Assembly: GCF_001417735.1 (NCBI RefSeq)
Contig: NZ_BBUZ01000023.1
Coordinates: forward strand, 347,570 to 411,569
DNA length: 64,000 bases
Source: Streptomyces sp. NBRC 110028
GTDB taxonomy: Bacteria > Actinomycetota > Actinomycetes > Streptomycetales > Streptomycetaceae
Direction: 5' to 3'
Position numbers and translations under genes: made by a program. This document shows positions 16,701 through 24,793 of the stretch, piece after piece. Numbering within the stretch: position 1 is the stretch's first letter; each line of letters starts with the position of its first letter. The notes beneath the pieces are model-generated. The model saw only the letters and a list, made by a program, of their open reading frames with translations. It was not told the DNA's origin and searched no databases.

Positions 16701-17177
16701 TCACCCGCGGGAGGGAGTGGTCAGAGGGCACGGCAGGTCCGGGGCCCAGGCGTTGGGGTCGCACGTCACCACGGCCAGGGAGAGGAAGGACGTGCGGCCT
16801 ACGTAGAAGCCCAGGGAGACGTCGCCGCCTTGGGTCAGACGGTCCGCGGCGGTGGCTACCAGGTGGGACAGGCGGGCGGTGTCGGCTTCCTGGCGGGAGA
16901 GGAAGCCCGGCGCGTGTTCGGTGAGCTGTTGGCCCAGCCAGGTGGCGGCGTCCTTGGGTTCGTGGAAGGTGGCGCGGATGAGGGCGGGGGTTTTGAGGAG
17001 CCAGTACGCCGTCTCCATGGGGGGCAGCTCCGAGCGGCGGAAGGTGTCGAGGAGGGCGCGGTAGTGCTCCTCGTCCTCCGGGGTGGCCGGGGGCAGGGGG
17101 CGGTCGGGGAGGCGGCGCCGGATCTCGTGGTCGAACAGCTCCTTCTCGCCCAGCCAGGAGTACGCGTGGAGGTGCAC
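16701..17177 (-). CDS. Conserved hypothetical protein (158 aa)
   Basis: I do not recognise a named family. The GTG-started frame MHLHAYSWLGEKELFDHE is preceded by AGGGGGAA. The protein is soluble, mostly helical and has no signal peptide. A central block (AYWLLKTPALIRATFHEPKD) and a hydrophobic end (LGFYVGRTSFLSLAVVTCDP) are well formed. It follows the DUF427 gene on the same strand after 58 bp and could be co-transcribed with it. Function unknown. Confidence 0.65.
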   Translation of the reverse strand: MHLHAYSWLGEKELFDHEIRRRLPDRPLPPATPEDEEHYRALLDTFRRSELPPMETAYWLLKTPALIRATFHEPKDAATWLGQQLTEHAPGFLSRQEADTARLSHLVATAADRLTQGGDVSLGFYVGRTSFLSLAVVTCDPNAWAPDLPCPLTTPSRG

Positions 17178-17235
17178 GCGTCAGCCGTTCCCCCTGGGGG
17201 TGAGGGGGAAGGCCACTGATGGGGTGATGACCTGC

Positions 17236-17616
17236 CTAGGAGACCTCGACCTTGGCGGTCGTGTCGTAGAAGCAGAGGTGGTTCTTGATCTCGGCCACGG
17301 CGTCGAGCGGCTGCGGGTACGCCCAGACCACGTCCGGGCGCGGTTCGGCGCCGCTGTCCGGGCCGATGTACGTCCAGTACGCCGCCTCGCCCTTGAACGG
17401 GCAGGTGGTGCGGGTGTCGGTGGGCTCGAACAGGGTCAGGTCCACGTCCTCCGGCGGGAGGTAGTAGCGCACCGGCAGGCCGGTCTCGTGGAGCAGCAGC
17501 GGGCGGTCCGTCTCGGCGACGACCTGGCCGTCGATGGTGACCTTGACGTGCTGCGCGCCACGCGTCACGTCCACGCGGTGGCCGGTGCCGGAGCCGGTGT
17601 GGGGGTGAGTGGGCAT
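17236..17616 (-). CDS. DUF427 domain protein
   Basis: The 126-aa protein spans one DUF427 domain: HVKVTIDGQVVAETDR, LPVRYYLPPEDVDLTLFEPT, TTCPFKGEAAYWTY, VVWAYPQPLDAVAEIKNHLC and FYDTTAKVEV. The CPFKG and CFYD blocks are family hallmarks. DUF427 proteins are small beta-rich cytoplasmic proteins without an established biochemical role. The ATG has GAGGAGG about 9 bases upstream. It lies 35 bp downstream of the MarR gene on the same strand. Confidence 0.88.
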   Translation of the reverse strand: MPTHPHTGSGTGHRVDVTRGAQHVKVTIDGQVVAETDRPLLLHETGLPVRYYLPPEDVDLTLFEPTDTRTTCPFKGEAAYWTYIGPDSGAEPRPDVVWAYPQPLDAVAEIKNHLCFYDTTAKVEVS

Positions 17617-17651
17617 GATGGGGGTCCTCCTCGGGTGGGTCCGTGTTCAGT

Positions 17652-18143
17652 TCAACGCTCACCCTCGGCCGGGGATTCCGTCTCCTCGCGGGGCCAGGGG
17701 CGGCCGTCCTGGGCTTCGACCTCACGGTTGAAGCGGGTCAGGGCCTCGCCGAAGCGGGACAGGTCCTCCGGAGTCCAGTCCTCGAGCAGCCGGGCCAGGC
17801 TGGTGCGGCGGCGGTCGCGTTCGGCGGTGAGGCATGCGGTGCCCAGGGCGGTGACGCGGAGCTTGCGGGCGAGGCCGCCGTCGGGGTCCGGGATGCGCTC
17901 GACCAGGCCGCCGCGGAGCAGGGCGCCGGTCTGGCGGTTGACGGTCGAGACGTCGAGCTGGAACGCGTCGGCGAGCTGGCCGATCGACATCGCGCCCTCC
18001 GTGTCCAGGCGGGTGAGGAGGAGGTAGGCCGAGCGGTCCAGGCGGTCGGCGCACGACTCGCCACCGGACGCCTTGCGGTCCCGGGGTGTCAGGACGTGAC
18101 ACCTGGCGACCAGCATCAGCTCGCGTTCCAGCCGCTCCAGCAC
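17652..18143 (-). CDS. MarR-family regulator, divergent from an MFS exporter
   Basis: The 163-aa protein has a winged-helix MarR core: LDRSAYLLLTRLDTEGAMSIGQLADAF, then the recognition helix VSTVNRQTGALLRGGLVERI and the wing PDPDGGLARKLRVTALG. I chose the GTG start (VLERLERELML) because GAGGAGG lies four to seven bases upstream. An ATG nine codons earlier has no ribosome site, and would start inside the probable promoter. The intergenic region to the MFS gene contains a clear palindrome. Control of the exporter and autoregulation are inferred. Confidence 0.85.
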   Translation of the reverse strand: MLERLERELMLVARCHVLTPRDRKASGGESCADRLDRSAYLLLTRLDTEGAMSIGQLADAFQLDVSTVNRQTGALLRGGLVERIPDPDGGLARKLRVTALGTACLTAERDRRRTSLARLLEDWTPEDLSRFGEALTRFNREVEAQDGRPWPREETESPAEGER

Positions 18144-18181
18144 GCTTCCTCCTCGTCGCCCCTGCTCCATGCAACTGAAGT

Positions 18182-18212
18182 GTGCACGATACACATCATG
18201 TGTAGGATGCAC
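18182..18212. promoter_or_regulatory. Palindromic operator between marR and the MFS exporter gene
   Basis: A two-layer inverted repeat: inner ACACAT-C-ATGTGT (18191-18203) and outer GTGCA (18182-18186) with TGCAC (18208-18212). The symmetry is perfect in both layers and the site sits between divergent MarR and MFS starts, as expected for a MarR dimer. Confidence 0.75.
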
Positions 18213-18256
18213 ATCTCCTGCTCATCCCCGTTGTACCGCTTGGAGGCCGCATCCGC

Positions 18257-20584
18257 ATGGCCCAGTCAGCCCCAGCCCGCGTCGAGGAGCCCTTGAGCGC
18301 CGCGCCGCCCGGCAACTCGCTCCCGCAGCGCGAGGTCGGTGGCGGTTTCGTGGCGGTGCTCGCGTTCTGCGGCATCGCCGTTTCGGTGATGCAGACGCTG
18401 GTCGTCCCGCTCGTGAGCGAGCTGCCGCAGCTGCTGCACACCACCAGCTCGAACGCGTCCTGGGTGGTCACCGCGACCCTGCTCGCGGGGGCCGTCTCGA
18501 CTCCCGTCATGGGGCGGCTCGGGGACATGTTCGGCAAGCGCCGGATGCTGATGATCGCGCTGACGCTGCTCGTCGTCGGCTCGCTGACCTGCGCCGTCAC
18601 CTCCGACCTGGTGGTGATGGTGGTCGGCCGGGCCATCCAGGGCGGGGCGATGGGCGCCATTCCGCTGGGCATCAGCATCATGCGGGACGAGCTGCCGCCG
18701 CAGAAGCTGGGCTCGGCGATGGCCCTGATGAGCTCCTCGCTCGGCATCGGCGGTGCGCTGGGGCTGCCGGCCGCCGCGTTCGTCGCGCAGCACACCAGCT
18801 GGCACGTGCTGTTCTACGGGGCCGCCGGGCTGGGCGCGATATCGATCGCGCTGGTGCTCGCCGTCGTCCCGGAGTCCGCCGTACGCACCCCCAGCCGCTT
18901 CGACCTGGCCGGCGCGGTCGGGCTGACGGCCGGACTGGTGTGTCTGCTGCTGCCCATCACCAAGGGCGGCGACTGGGGCTGGGCGAGCGGTACGACGCTC
19001 GGGCTGTTCGGCGCGGCCGCGGTGATCCTGCTGCTGTGGGGGCTGTTCGAGCTGCGGACCGCCGAACCGCTGGTCGACCTGCGGACCACCGCGCGTCGTC
19101 AGGTGCTGCTGACCAACCTCGCCTCGATCATGGTCGGCTTCTCGTTCTACGCGATGTCGCTGATCCTGCCGCAGCTGCTGCAGCTGCCAAAGGCCACCGG
19201 CTACGGGCTGGGGCAGTCGATGGTCATGGCGGGGCTGTACTTCGCCCCGATGGGCGTGGCGATGATGCTGGTATCGCCGCTGTCCGCACGCATCAATGCC
19301 TCCCGCGGTCCCAAGGTGTCGCTGGTCAGCGGCATCATCGTGATCGGCGCGACGTACGGCGCGGGCCTGGTGATGATCGACCACATCTGGCAGATCGTGG
19401 TGCTCTCCACCGCGCTCGGCATCGGCATCGGCATCGCGTACTCGGCCATGCCGACCCTGATCGTCAGCGCCGTCCCCGCCCGTGAGACGGGCGCGGCGAA
19501 CGGTCTGAACACCCTGATGCGGTCCATCGGCATGTCCACCTCCAGCGCGGTGGTGGGGGTGATCCTGGCCCACCAGACGACGGACTTCGGCGGGGTCCCG
19601 CTGCCGAGCAAGGACGGCTTCCAGACGTCGTTCATGGTGGCGTGCGCCGCCTCGGTCGTGGGTCTGCTGATCGCCTTCTGCCTGCCCGCGCGGCGCCGGG
19701 TCTCCTCGGGGAGTGTGTCGTCCGCGCCGGCCGCGGGCGTTTCCGTGCCGGAGGAGCGTGTCCCTGAACAACACGTCGCGGAGCACGTCTCGAAGCACGT
19801 CGAGGAGGACGTTCCCGCCCTCACCGGCAGCGTCATCCACGGCCGGGTCCTCGGCGCCGACGGCGCCCCGCTGGCCGACGCCGCCGTCACCCTGATCGAC
19901 ACCGGCGGCCGCCAGCTCGGCCGTACCGTCAGCGGGGGCGACGGCGGCTACACCGTGACCGTGCCCGGCAGCGCGAGCGTCGTCCTCATCGGCTCGGCCC
20001 CCGGCCACCGGCCACAGGCCGCCACGCTGCTGGTGTCGGACGTCCCCGTCCTGTGCGACCTGCGGCTCGCCGGAGGCGGCGGGCTGACCGGGTCCGTCCG
20101 GGCCGAGGGCGGTGGGCCGCTGGCCGGGGCCACCGCCACCGCGACCGGCGCGGACGGCGAGGTGGCGGGTTCGGCGAGGACGGACGAGAAGGGTGAGTTC
20201 GCGCTTCCGGAGCTGGCCTCCGGCACGTACGCGCTGACGCTCAGCGCCGAGGGGCACCGGCCGCACGCCACCCAGGTCGAGCTGACCGCCGGTGAGCCGG
20301 TGCGGGTCGAGGTGTCGCTGCGGCCCGCGGCCCGGGTCCGGGGCACCGTACGTGACCAGGGCGGAAAGCCGCTGGAGGACGCCCGTGTGGCGCTGCTGGA
20401 CGCCTCCGGCGATGTCGTCGGGCAGTCCATCACGGGCGCGGACGGGGCCTTCGGCTTCGAGGGGCTGACCGGTGAGCACTACACGGTCGTCGCCAGCGGT
20501 TACGCCCCGGCCACCCGGCCGGTCACGGTCGGCGGCGATACCCCGGAGGCCCGGGACGTGGACCTGTTGCTGAGCCACGGCTGA
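18257..20584 (+). CDS. MFS exporter (DHA2-like) fused to C-terminal carboxypeptidase-regulatory-like domains
   Basis: The 775-aa protein has two parts. Residues about 30-480 form a 14-helix-type MFS drug exporter, with the loop GRLGDMFGKRRMLM between helices 2 and 3 and GRAIQGGAMGAIPLGIS. After a charged linker (about 490-520) come three repeats of a beta-sandwich of the carboxypeptidase-regulatory/CNA-B-like kind, about 80 residues each. They begin at IHGRVLGADGAPLADAAVTL, LTGSVRAEGGGPLAGATA and VRGTVRDQGGKPLEDARVAL. The tail would lie on one side of the membrane and might bind substrate or wall material. The gene is divergent from MarR and followed by a hairpin. Confidence 0.9.
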   Translation: MAQSAPARVEEPLSAAPPGNSLPQREVGGGFVAVLAFCGIAVSVMQTLVVPLVSELPQLLHTTSSNASWVVTATLLAGAVSTPVMGRLGDMFGKRRMLMIALTLLVVGSLTCAVTSDLVVMVVGRAIQGGAMGAIPLGISIMRDELPPQKLGSAMALMSSSLGIGGALGLPAAAFVAQHTSWHVLFYGAAGLGAISIALVLAVVPESAVRTPSRFDLAGAVGLTAGLVCLLLPITKGGDWGWASGTTLGLFGAAAVILLLWGLFELRTAEPLVDLRTTARRQVLLTNLASIMVGFSFYAMSLILPQLLQLPKATGYGLGQSMVMAGLYFAPMGVAMMLVSPLSARINASRGPKVSLVSGIIVIGATYGAGLVMIDHIWQIVVLSTALGIGIGIAYSAMPTLIVSAVPARETGAANGLNTLMRSIGMSTSSAVVGVILAHQTTDFGGVPLPSKDGFQTSFMVACAASVVGLLIAFCLPARRRVSSGSVSSAPAAGVSVPEERVPEQHVAEHVSKHVEEDVPALTGSVIHGRVLGADGAPLADAAVTLIDTGGRQLGRTVSGGDGGYTVTVPGSASVVLIGSAPGHRPQAATLLVSDVPVLCDLRLAGGGGLTGSVRAEGGGPLAGATATATGADGEVAGSARTDEKGEFALPELASGTYALTLSAEGHRPHATQVELTAGEPVRVEVSLRPAARVRGTVRDQGGKPLEDARVALLDASGDVVGQSITGADGAFGFEGLTGEHYTVVASGYAPATRPVTVGGDTPEARDVDLLLSHG

Positions 20585-20601
20585 GGAGCGAGCCGACAGG
20601 T

Positions 20602-20633
20602 CCGGCCGGGTCCGGGAACACGGGCCCGGCCGG
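20602..20633. terminator. Hairpin terminator after the MFS fusion gene
   Basis: Arms CCGGCCGGG (20602-20610) and CCCGGCCGG (20625-20633) form a 9-bp GC stem, 18 bp after the stop and between convergent genes. Confidence 0.65.
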
Positions 20634-20692
20634 CCGGGTACAGCGGGCATCGGCACAACGGTCATGGACCCCCGGCGGCGCTGCTCCCGCTC

Positions 20693-20923
20693 TCATTCCT
20701 CGGGCAGGCTCTCCCACGCCTCGCCCTTGCGGAACAGCTCGTATCCCTCCGCGTCCGCGATCGACTCCGCCTCCGCGCGGCTGCGGACGGAGATCTCGTA
20801 GGTGTGGCTGTCGACCGTCGCGTGGACACCCTTGCCGTCGGTGATCGTTTCGATCGAGTGCGTCTCGTAGATGACGCGCCCCGGCTCGGCCTTGCTCCAG
20901 ACCACGTGCATGCTCACTGCCAT
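20693..20923 (-). CDS. Small conserved hypothetical protein (76 aa)
   Basis: The frame MAVSMHVVWSKAEPGRVIYE encodes a small acidic soluble protein with alternating strands and one helix (RSRAEAESIADAEGYELFRK). There is no signal or membrane segment and I recognise no family. It lies 52 bp downstream of the second MFS gene on the same strand, so co-transcription is possible. Confidence 0.65.
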   Translation of the reverse strand: MAVSMHVVWSKAEPGRVIYETHSIETITDGKGVHATVDSHTYEISVRSRAEAESIADAEGYELFRKGEAWESLPEE

Positions 20924-20975
20924 CGGATCACTCCCGAAGACGAGCCCCCTGGTTTCAGGGTCTCACGGCGCGCGG

Positions 20976-22193
20976 CTACCGCCTTCCGAAGATCGCCACA
21001 TGCGCCAGGGCCAGTACCGCGAGCGCTCCGCCGAACCACATCACGCCGACGAGCGCGATCCCGTCCGCCGCCCGGCCGCCGAGGAGCGCGCCGAGCGATA
21101 TCGCGATGTTGAAGACGCCGACGAACAGCGCCGAGGCGGCCTCCCGCGCGTCCGGCGCCGCGTGCAGCACCCAGGTCTGCGAGGTCACCGACACCCCGCC
21201 GTACGCCAGCCCCCACAGCACCAGCAGCGTGACCGCCCCGCCGAGGGTGCCACCCGCTACGGGGACGAGCAGGACCGCGGTGGCCAGCACGGCGAAGATG
21301 ACCATGAGGGTGCCGCGCGGGGCGCGGTGGGCGGTGGCGCCCGCCAGGAAGTTCCCGGCGATGCCCGCCACGCCGTAGGCCAGCAGCAGGGTGCTGATCA
21401 GCCCCGCCCGTACGCCCGAGACGTCCTCCAGCACCGGGCGGACGTAGGTGTACGCGCCGAAGTGGCCGGTGACCAGCAGCAGCATGGTGATCAGCACGAC
21501 CCGCAGCCGGGGGTTGCGCAACAGCCCCGGCACCTCGCGCAGCCGGATGGTCTCGGTGGCGGGCAGCGGCGGCAGGGTGACGGCGAGGGCCGCGGCGATC
21601 GCCAGCGCGAGCGCGCCCATCCCGGCGAACGCGGCGCGCCAGTGGACCAGGTCGCCGATGAACGTCCCGACCGGTACGCCGAGGACGGAGGCGACGGCGA
21701 TCCCGCTGAAGACCAGCGAGGTGGCGGGGCCCGCGGACTTTTCCGGTACGAGCCGTACGGCGAGCCCCGCGGCCAGGGACCACACCCCGCCGATGCACAC
21801 CCCGACCAGCACCCGGGCCAGCAGCAGCACGGCGAAGCCGGGCGCGAGGGCGGAGGCCAGGTTGGCCGCCGCGAGGAGCACCATCAGGCCACACAGCACC
21901 AGCCGCCGGTCGAGGCGGCCGACGGTGACGGTCAGCAGGGGCGCCGCCACGGCGGCGACCAGGCCGGGCACGGTCATGGCCAGGCCCGCCGTGCCGGGCG
22001 AGACGCCCAGCGCGGAGCCGACGGAGGTGAGCAGACCGACGGGGAGCATTTCCGTGGTGACGACGGAGAAGGTGCCGAACGCCACGGCGACGACGGCGAG
22101 CCAGGCTCTGAGCGGCGAGTGCGCGGGGGTGGCTGACCCGGATGCGCCTGCCGGAGCGGTGAGTTCCGTGGTAGTGGGCGTGGTATCCGACAT
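20976..22193 (-). CDS. MFS transporter, Cmx/YdhP-like drug-resistance type
   Basis: The 405-aa protein has 12 predicted membrane helices. Its first pair carries the family marker TTEMLPVGLLTSVGSALGVS, and the 2-3 loop is GRLDRRLVLCGLM. The pattern matches 12-helix exporters related to chloramphenicol/arabinose efflux proteins (Cmx, CmlR, YdhP). The substrate cannot be told. The ATG has no strong Shine-Dalgarno. A perfect 12-bp hairpin lies just upstream and separates it from the ChbG-like operon, so it has its own promoter, probably within 22194-22207 or read through the hairpin. Confidence 0.9.
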   Translation of the reverse strand: MSDTTPTTTELTAPAGASGSATPAHSPLRAWLAVVAVAFGTFSVVTTEMLPVGLLTSVGSALGVSPGTAGLAMTVPGLVAAVAAPLLTVTVGRLDRRLVLCGLMVLLAAANLASALAPGFAVLLLARVLVGVCIGGVWSLAAGLAVRLVPEKSAGPATSLVFSGIAVASVLGVPVGTFIGDLVHWRAAFAGMGALALAIAAALAVTLPPLPATETIRLREVPGLLRNPRLRVVLITMLLLVTGHFGAYTYVRPVLEDVSGVRAGLISTLLLAYGVAGIAGNFLAGATAHRAPRGTLMVIFAVLATAVLLVPVAGGTLGGAVTLLVLWGLAYGGVSVTSQTWVLHAAPDAREAASALFVGVFNIAISLGALLGGRAADGIALVGVMWFGGALAVLALAHVAIFGRR

Positions 22194-22207
22194 GACTCAA
22201 TTGACTT

Positions 22208-22236
22208 GCTTCCCCTTCCTGAAGGGAAGGGGAAGC
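22208..22236. terminator. Hairpin downstream of the ChbG-like operon
   Basis: A perfect 12-bp stem, GCTTCCCCTTCC with GGAAGGGGAAGC, closes a 5-base loop. It lies 44 bp after the minus-strand ChbG-like stop and 15 bp before the MFS start. It is A/G-T/C rich rather than GC rich, unlike its surroundings. It may be a terminator or an attenuator of the MFS gene. Confidence 0.65.
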
Positions 22237-22280
22237 CCTACGGCTTGCGCTGTAGAGATCCCGGAGCCGCGTCAGCCGCG

Positions 22281-23156
22281 TCAGATGACCCAGAGCCGCT
22301 GAAGTGTTCGGTAGTCGACCACGGCGATGCCCTCCTCTCGGAGGATGTCGCGCGCCCTCGATGAGGTCAGGAAGGCGTGGTCGGTGCTGCGCACCTGCCA
22401 GCCGCCGGGGTCGGCCGCCCGGGCGCCCGCGTCGTCCAGTCCCGGGTGTACGGCCCATTCGCTGAGCCCGGGCGGCAGGTCGCGCAACAGCCGGGCGTAG
22501 TGGTCGGCCTTGCCGTCGAGGCCGAGCGCGAAGCTGTCCAGGAACGGATGGTCGAGGGCGGGCAGTCCGCGCCGCCGCAGCGCGCGCCGCGCCGGGTCGA
22601 GCCAGATCCGTACCGCCAGGCCGTATTCGGCGGCCAGGGCGAGCGTCAGGTCGCGGATGTCCTCGCGGCCGCCGTCGGCCAGACAGTGCCAGTCCAGATG
22701 GGCGGGGGCGAGCCCGGCGTCCCGTACGGTCTCGATCTGGGCGCGGAACTCGCGCTCGACCTCCGCCGGGCGGGCCCGGGCCAGCAGTTCCGGTATCCCG
22801 GCGTGGTCGTACAGCTCCCCCGCCGCGTTCAGCAGCGACGGCACTCGCTCCGTCGGCGACAGCGGACCCCAGGGGATGCGGGGCAGGTCGCGGACGAGCG
22901 TGAGATGGACCCCGAACGGGATGTGCGGCCGCTCGCGCAGCAGTTGCATCGCGTGCGGCGCCGCCGGGCACGGCACCATCAGGCTGCACGACGCCGCGAT
23001 GCCATGCTCGATGGCCTCGATGACCGCGGTGTTCACGGCCGGGTACATCCCGAAGTCGTCGGCGTTGACCAGGAGCGCGCGGGCGCCGGCGGCCAGGCCC
23101 AGCAGTTGGGTGGACGCGGCCCGGGGCGCGGGGTCCGCCGGCTCGGCGAGGTCCAT
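22281..23156 (-). CDS. ChbG/HpnK (YdjC) family carbohydrate deacetylase-like protein
   Basis: The 291-aa protein has the family signature LLVNADDFGM (about residues 28-37), with the Asp-Asp metal ligands. Further blocks are GVHLTLVRDLPRI and LDWHCLADG (His ligands) and EWAVHPGLDD near the C-terminus. Members remove N-acetyl groups from sugars such as chito-oligosaccharides or hopanoid head groups, using a divalent metal. The ATG overlaps the stop of the GNAT gene as TGATG, so the two are translationally coupled. The sugar substrate is not decided. Confidence 0.87.
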   Translation of the reverse strand: MDLAEPADPAPRAASTQLLGLAAGARALLVNADDFGMYPAVNTAVIEAIEHGIAASCSLMVPCPAAPHAMQLLRERPHIPFGVHLTLVRDLPRIPWGPLSPTERVPSLLNAAGELYDHAGIPELLARARPAEVEREFRAQIETVRDAGLAPAHLDWHCLADGGREDIRDLTLALAAEYGLAVRIWLDPARRALRRRGLPALDHPFLDSFALGLDGKADHYARLLRDLPPGLSEWAVHPGLDDAGARAADPGGWQVRSTDHAFLTSSRARDILREEGIAVVDYRTLQRLWVI

Positions 23157-23668
23157 CAGCGGGTCTCCCTGCGCATGCACACCCGTGGCCACCGGTCCAG
23201 CCCGTGCCCGGCCTCGCTGCGGCGGATCTCCCACAGCCCGGGGGTCAGTTCGTCCTCCGCCAGGGCCCGGAAGCCGCAGCGGGCCGCGTAGTAGGGGGCG
23301 TTCCACGCCACGTCCACGAAGGTGGTCAGGGTCAGCGCGGGTACGCCGTCGGCGGCGGCCCGCGCCGCGACGTGCTCGATCAGCGCCCGGCCCACCCCGC
23401 GGCGGGCGCTGTCCGGGTGCACCGAGATCTGCTCGATGTGCGTGTTCCCGTCGACGGGGTCGGTGATCACGTAGGCCACGGCCCGGTCCGTGCCGTCCAC
23501 CGCCACCCAGGCGCGCCCGGCGCGCTGATAGCGCCCCAGTTCGGCCAGGGTCAGGGGCTCGTCATCGGCGATTTCGTCCATCCCGATGTCCCGGAAGCAC
23601 CGTCCGGCGGCGCGCTCTATGTCCTGGAGTCGGGGAAGTTCCTCAAGGGTGCTCGTTCGAATCCGCAC
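23156..23668 (-). CDS. GNAT-family N-acetyltransferase
   Basis: The 170-aa protein has the standard GNAT order: an N-terminal strand and helix (VRIRTSTLEELPRLQDIERA), motif D/A with HIEQISVHPDSARRGVGRALIEHV (acetyl-CoA loop RRGVGRA), and the closing PYYAARCGFRAL. I chose the GTG of VRIRTST, with GGAGG about 11 bases upstream, because the longer frame is not conserved-looking. It is coupled by a one-base overlap to the ChbG-like deacetylase. The pairing of an acetyltransferase and a deacetylase suggests related amino-sugar substrates (inference). Confidence 0.87.
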   Translation of the reverse strand: MRIRTSTLEELPRLQDIERAAGRCFRDIGMDEIADDEPLTLAELGRYQRAGRAWVAVDGTDRAVAYVITDPVDGNTHIEQISVHPDSARRGVGRALIEHVAARAAADGVPALTLTTFVDVAWNAPYYAARCGFRALAEDELTPGLWEIRRSEAGHGLDRWPRVCMRRETR

Positions 23669-23842
23669 CCCACCATCATCCTCCGGTGCCGAGCGGTGTC
23701 CGAGCGCCGTCCGGGGCCCGACCGGAGACCGGTCGGGTGGTGCGTCAACTGCGCTGGTCAGCATGGGGCGTCGGGGCTCGGTGGCGGGGCCGGGGCGGTA
23801 CTGGCCCGGCCGGTAGGGGCGTGGAGCGGCAGCGGTGGCGAG

Positions 23843-24682
23843 TCAGCCGAGGCGGTCGCGGGCGAACAGCTCGTTCAGCTCGCCCTGCGGGATCTGGGCC
23901 TCCGCGAACGTCAGCGTCCCGCGCTCCAGCAGCTCCCGGGCGCTGTCCCGTACGAAGCCCAGCGCGGCGCGCGCGATGCTGCCGCCGAGGCTGAGGCGGG
24001 CGACGCCGGCGGAGCGCAGGGCGTCGGCGGTGAGGCTGGTGGCGCCCAGGCCCATGACCACGTTGAGCGGGCCGTCGACCTCGGCGACCAGGGTGGTGAT
24101 GCTCGCGAGGTCGTTGACGCCCGGTACGTAGAGGCAGTCCGCGCCCGCCTCCCGGTACCGGTTGGCGCGCCGGATCGCGTCGGCGAGGGGGGCCGGGGAG
24201 CCCAGCAGCAGGCCGTCGGTGCGGGCGGTGAGCACGAAGCCGCCGCCCGCGTCCGCGGCCTCGCGGGCGGCGGCGATCCGGGCGACGGCCAGCTCCTCGT
24301 CGTACAGCCGCCCGTCCGCGAAGTCCTCGATGTTGCCGCCCGCGAGGCCCGCGCCGACGGCCAGCCGGACGGTCTCGGCGACCACCTCGGGCTCCGCCCC
24401 GTACCCGTCCTCCAAGTCACCGTTGACGGGCAGGTCCACCGCCGCGGTGATCTGGTGGACGCGGTCGAACATCTCGGCCCGGGAGACCGCCTTGCCGCCC
24501 TCCGGGATGGTGTGGTCGGGCCTGCCCAGGGAGAACGCGATCCCGGCGCTGGTCGTCGCCAGCGCCTGGAACCCCGCCTCGGCCAGCACGATCGCGCTCC
24601 CGGCGTCCCAGGCGTTCGGCATCAGGAAGCCGGTGCGGTCGTCGTGGAGACGGCGGAAGGCGGCGGCGTGGCGGGTGACCAT
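23843..24682 (-). CDS. Isocitrate lyase/PEP-mutase family protein
   Basis: The 279-aa TIM-barrel protein carries FLMPNAWDAGSAIVLAEAGF, ATTSAGIAFSLG, LPVNGDLEDGYG (the Mg-binding Asp/Glu strand), GGNIEDFADG, FVLTARTDG and YREAGADCLYVPG. These are blocks of the PEP mutase/oxaloacetate-hydrolase-like subfamily, which makes or breaks C-C or C-P bonds on small 2-oxo acids. The catalytic Cys loop of true isocitrate lyase (KKCGH) is not present, so it is not that enzyme. The ATG follows AGAGGAACCGTCC. It is divergent from the hypothetical gene at 24794 and monocistronic. Confidence 0.87.
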   Translation of the reverse strand: MVTRHAAAFRRLHDDRTGFLMPNAWDAGSAIVLAEAGFQALATTSAGIAFSLGRPDHTIPEGGKAVSRAEMFDRVHQITAAVDLPVNGDLEDGYGAEPEVVAETVRLAVGAGLAGGNIEDFADGRLYDEELAVARIAAAREAADAGGGFVLTARTDGLLLGSPAPLADAIRRANRYREAGADCLYVPGVNDLASITTLVAEVDGPLNVVMGLGATSLTADALRSAGVARLSLGGSIARAALGFVRDSARELLERGTLTFAEAQIPQGELNELFARDRLG

Positions 24683-24793
24683 GGGACGGTTCCTCTCCGG
24701 CGGGACGGCTCGCGCTCGTGCTCGGCGTGCGCGTGCTCGGCGTGCTCGTGCACTGAGGGAACCACACCGCACCGACAACGCGTCGCAGCGATC

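Noticed and set aside
18266-20665. Long open frame on the minus strand opposite the MFS fusion gene
   Set aside because: His/Arg/Gly-rich shadow; the plus strand encodes membrane helices and repeats.
23648-23672. TTCGAATCC-like sequence resembling a tRNA T arm
   Set aside because: Flanking bases do not pair to give a T stem, and the sequence lies inside the start of the GNAT gene.
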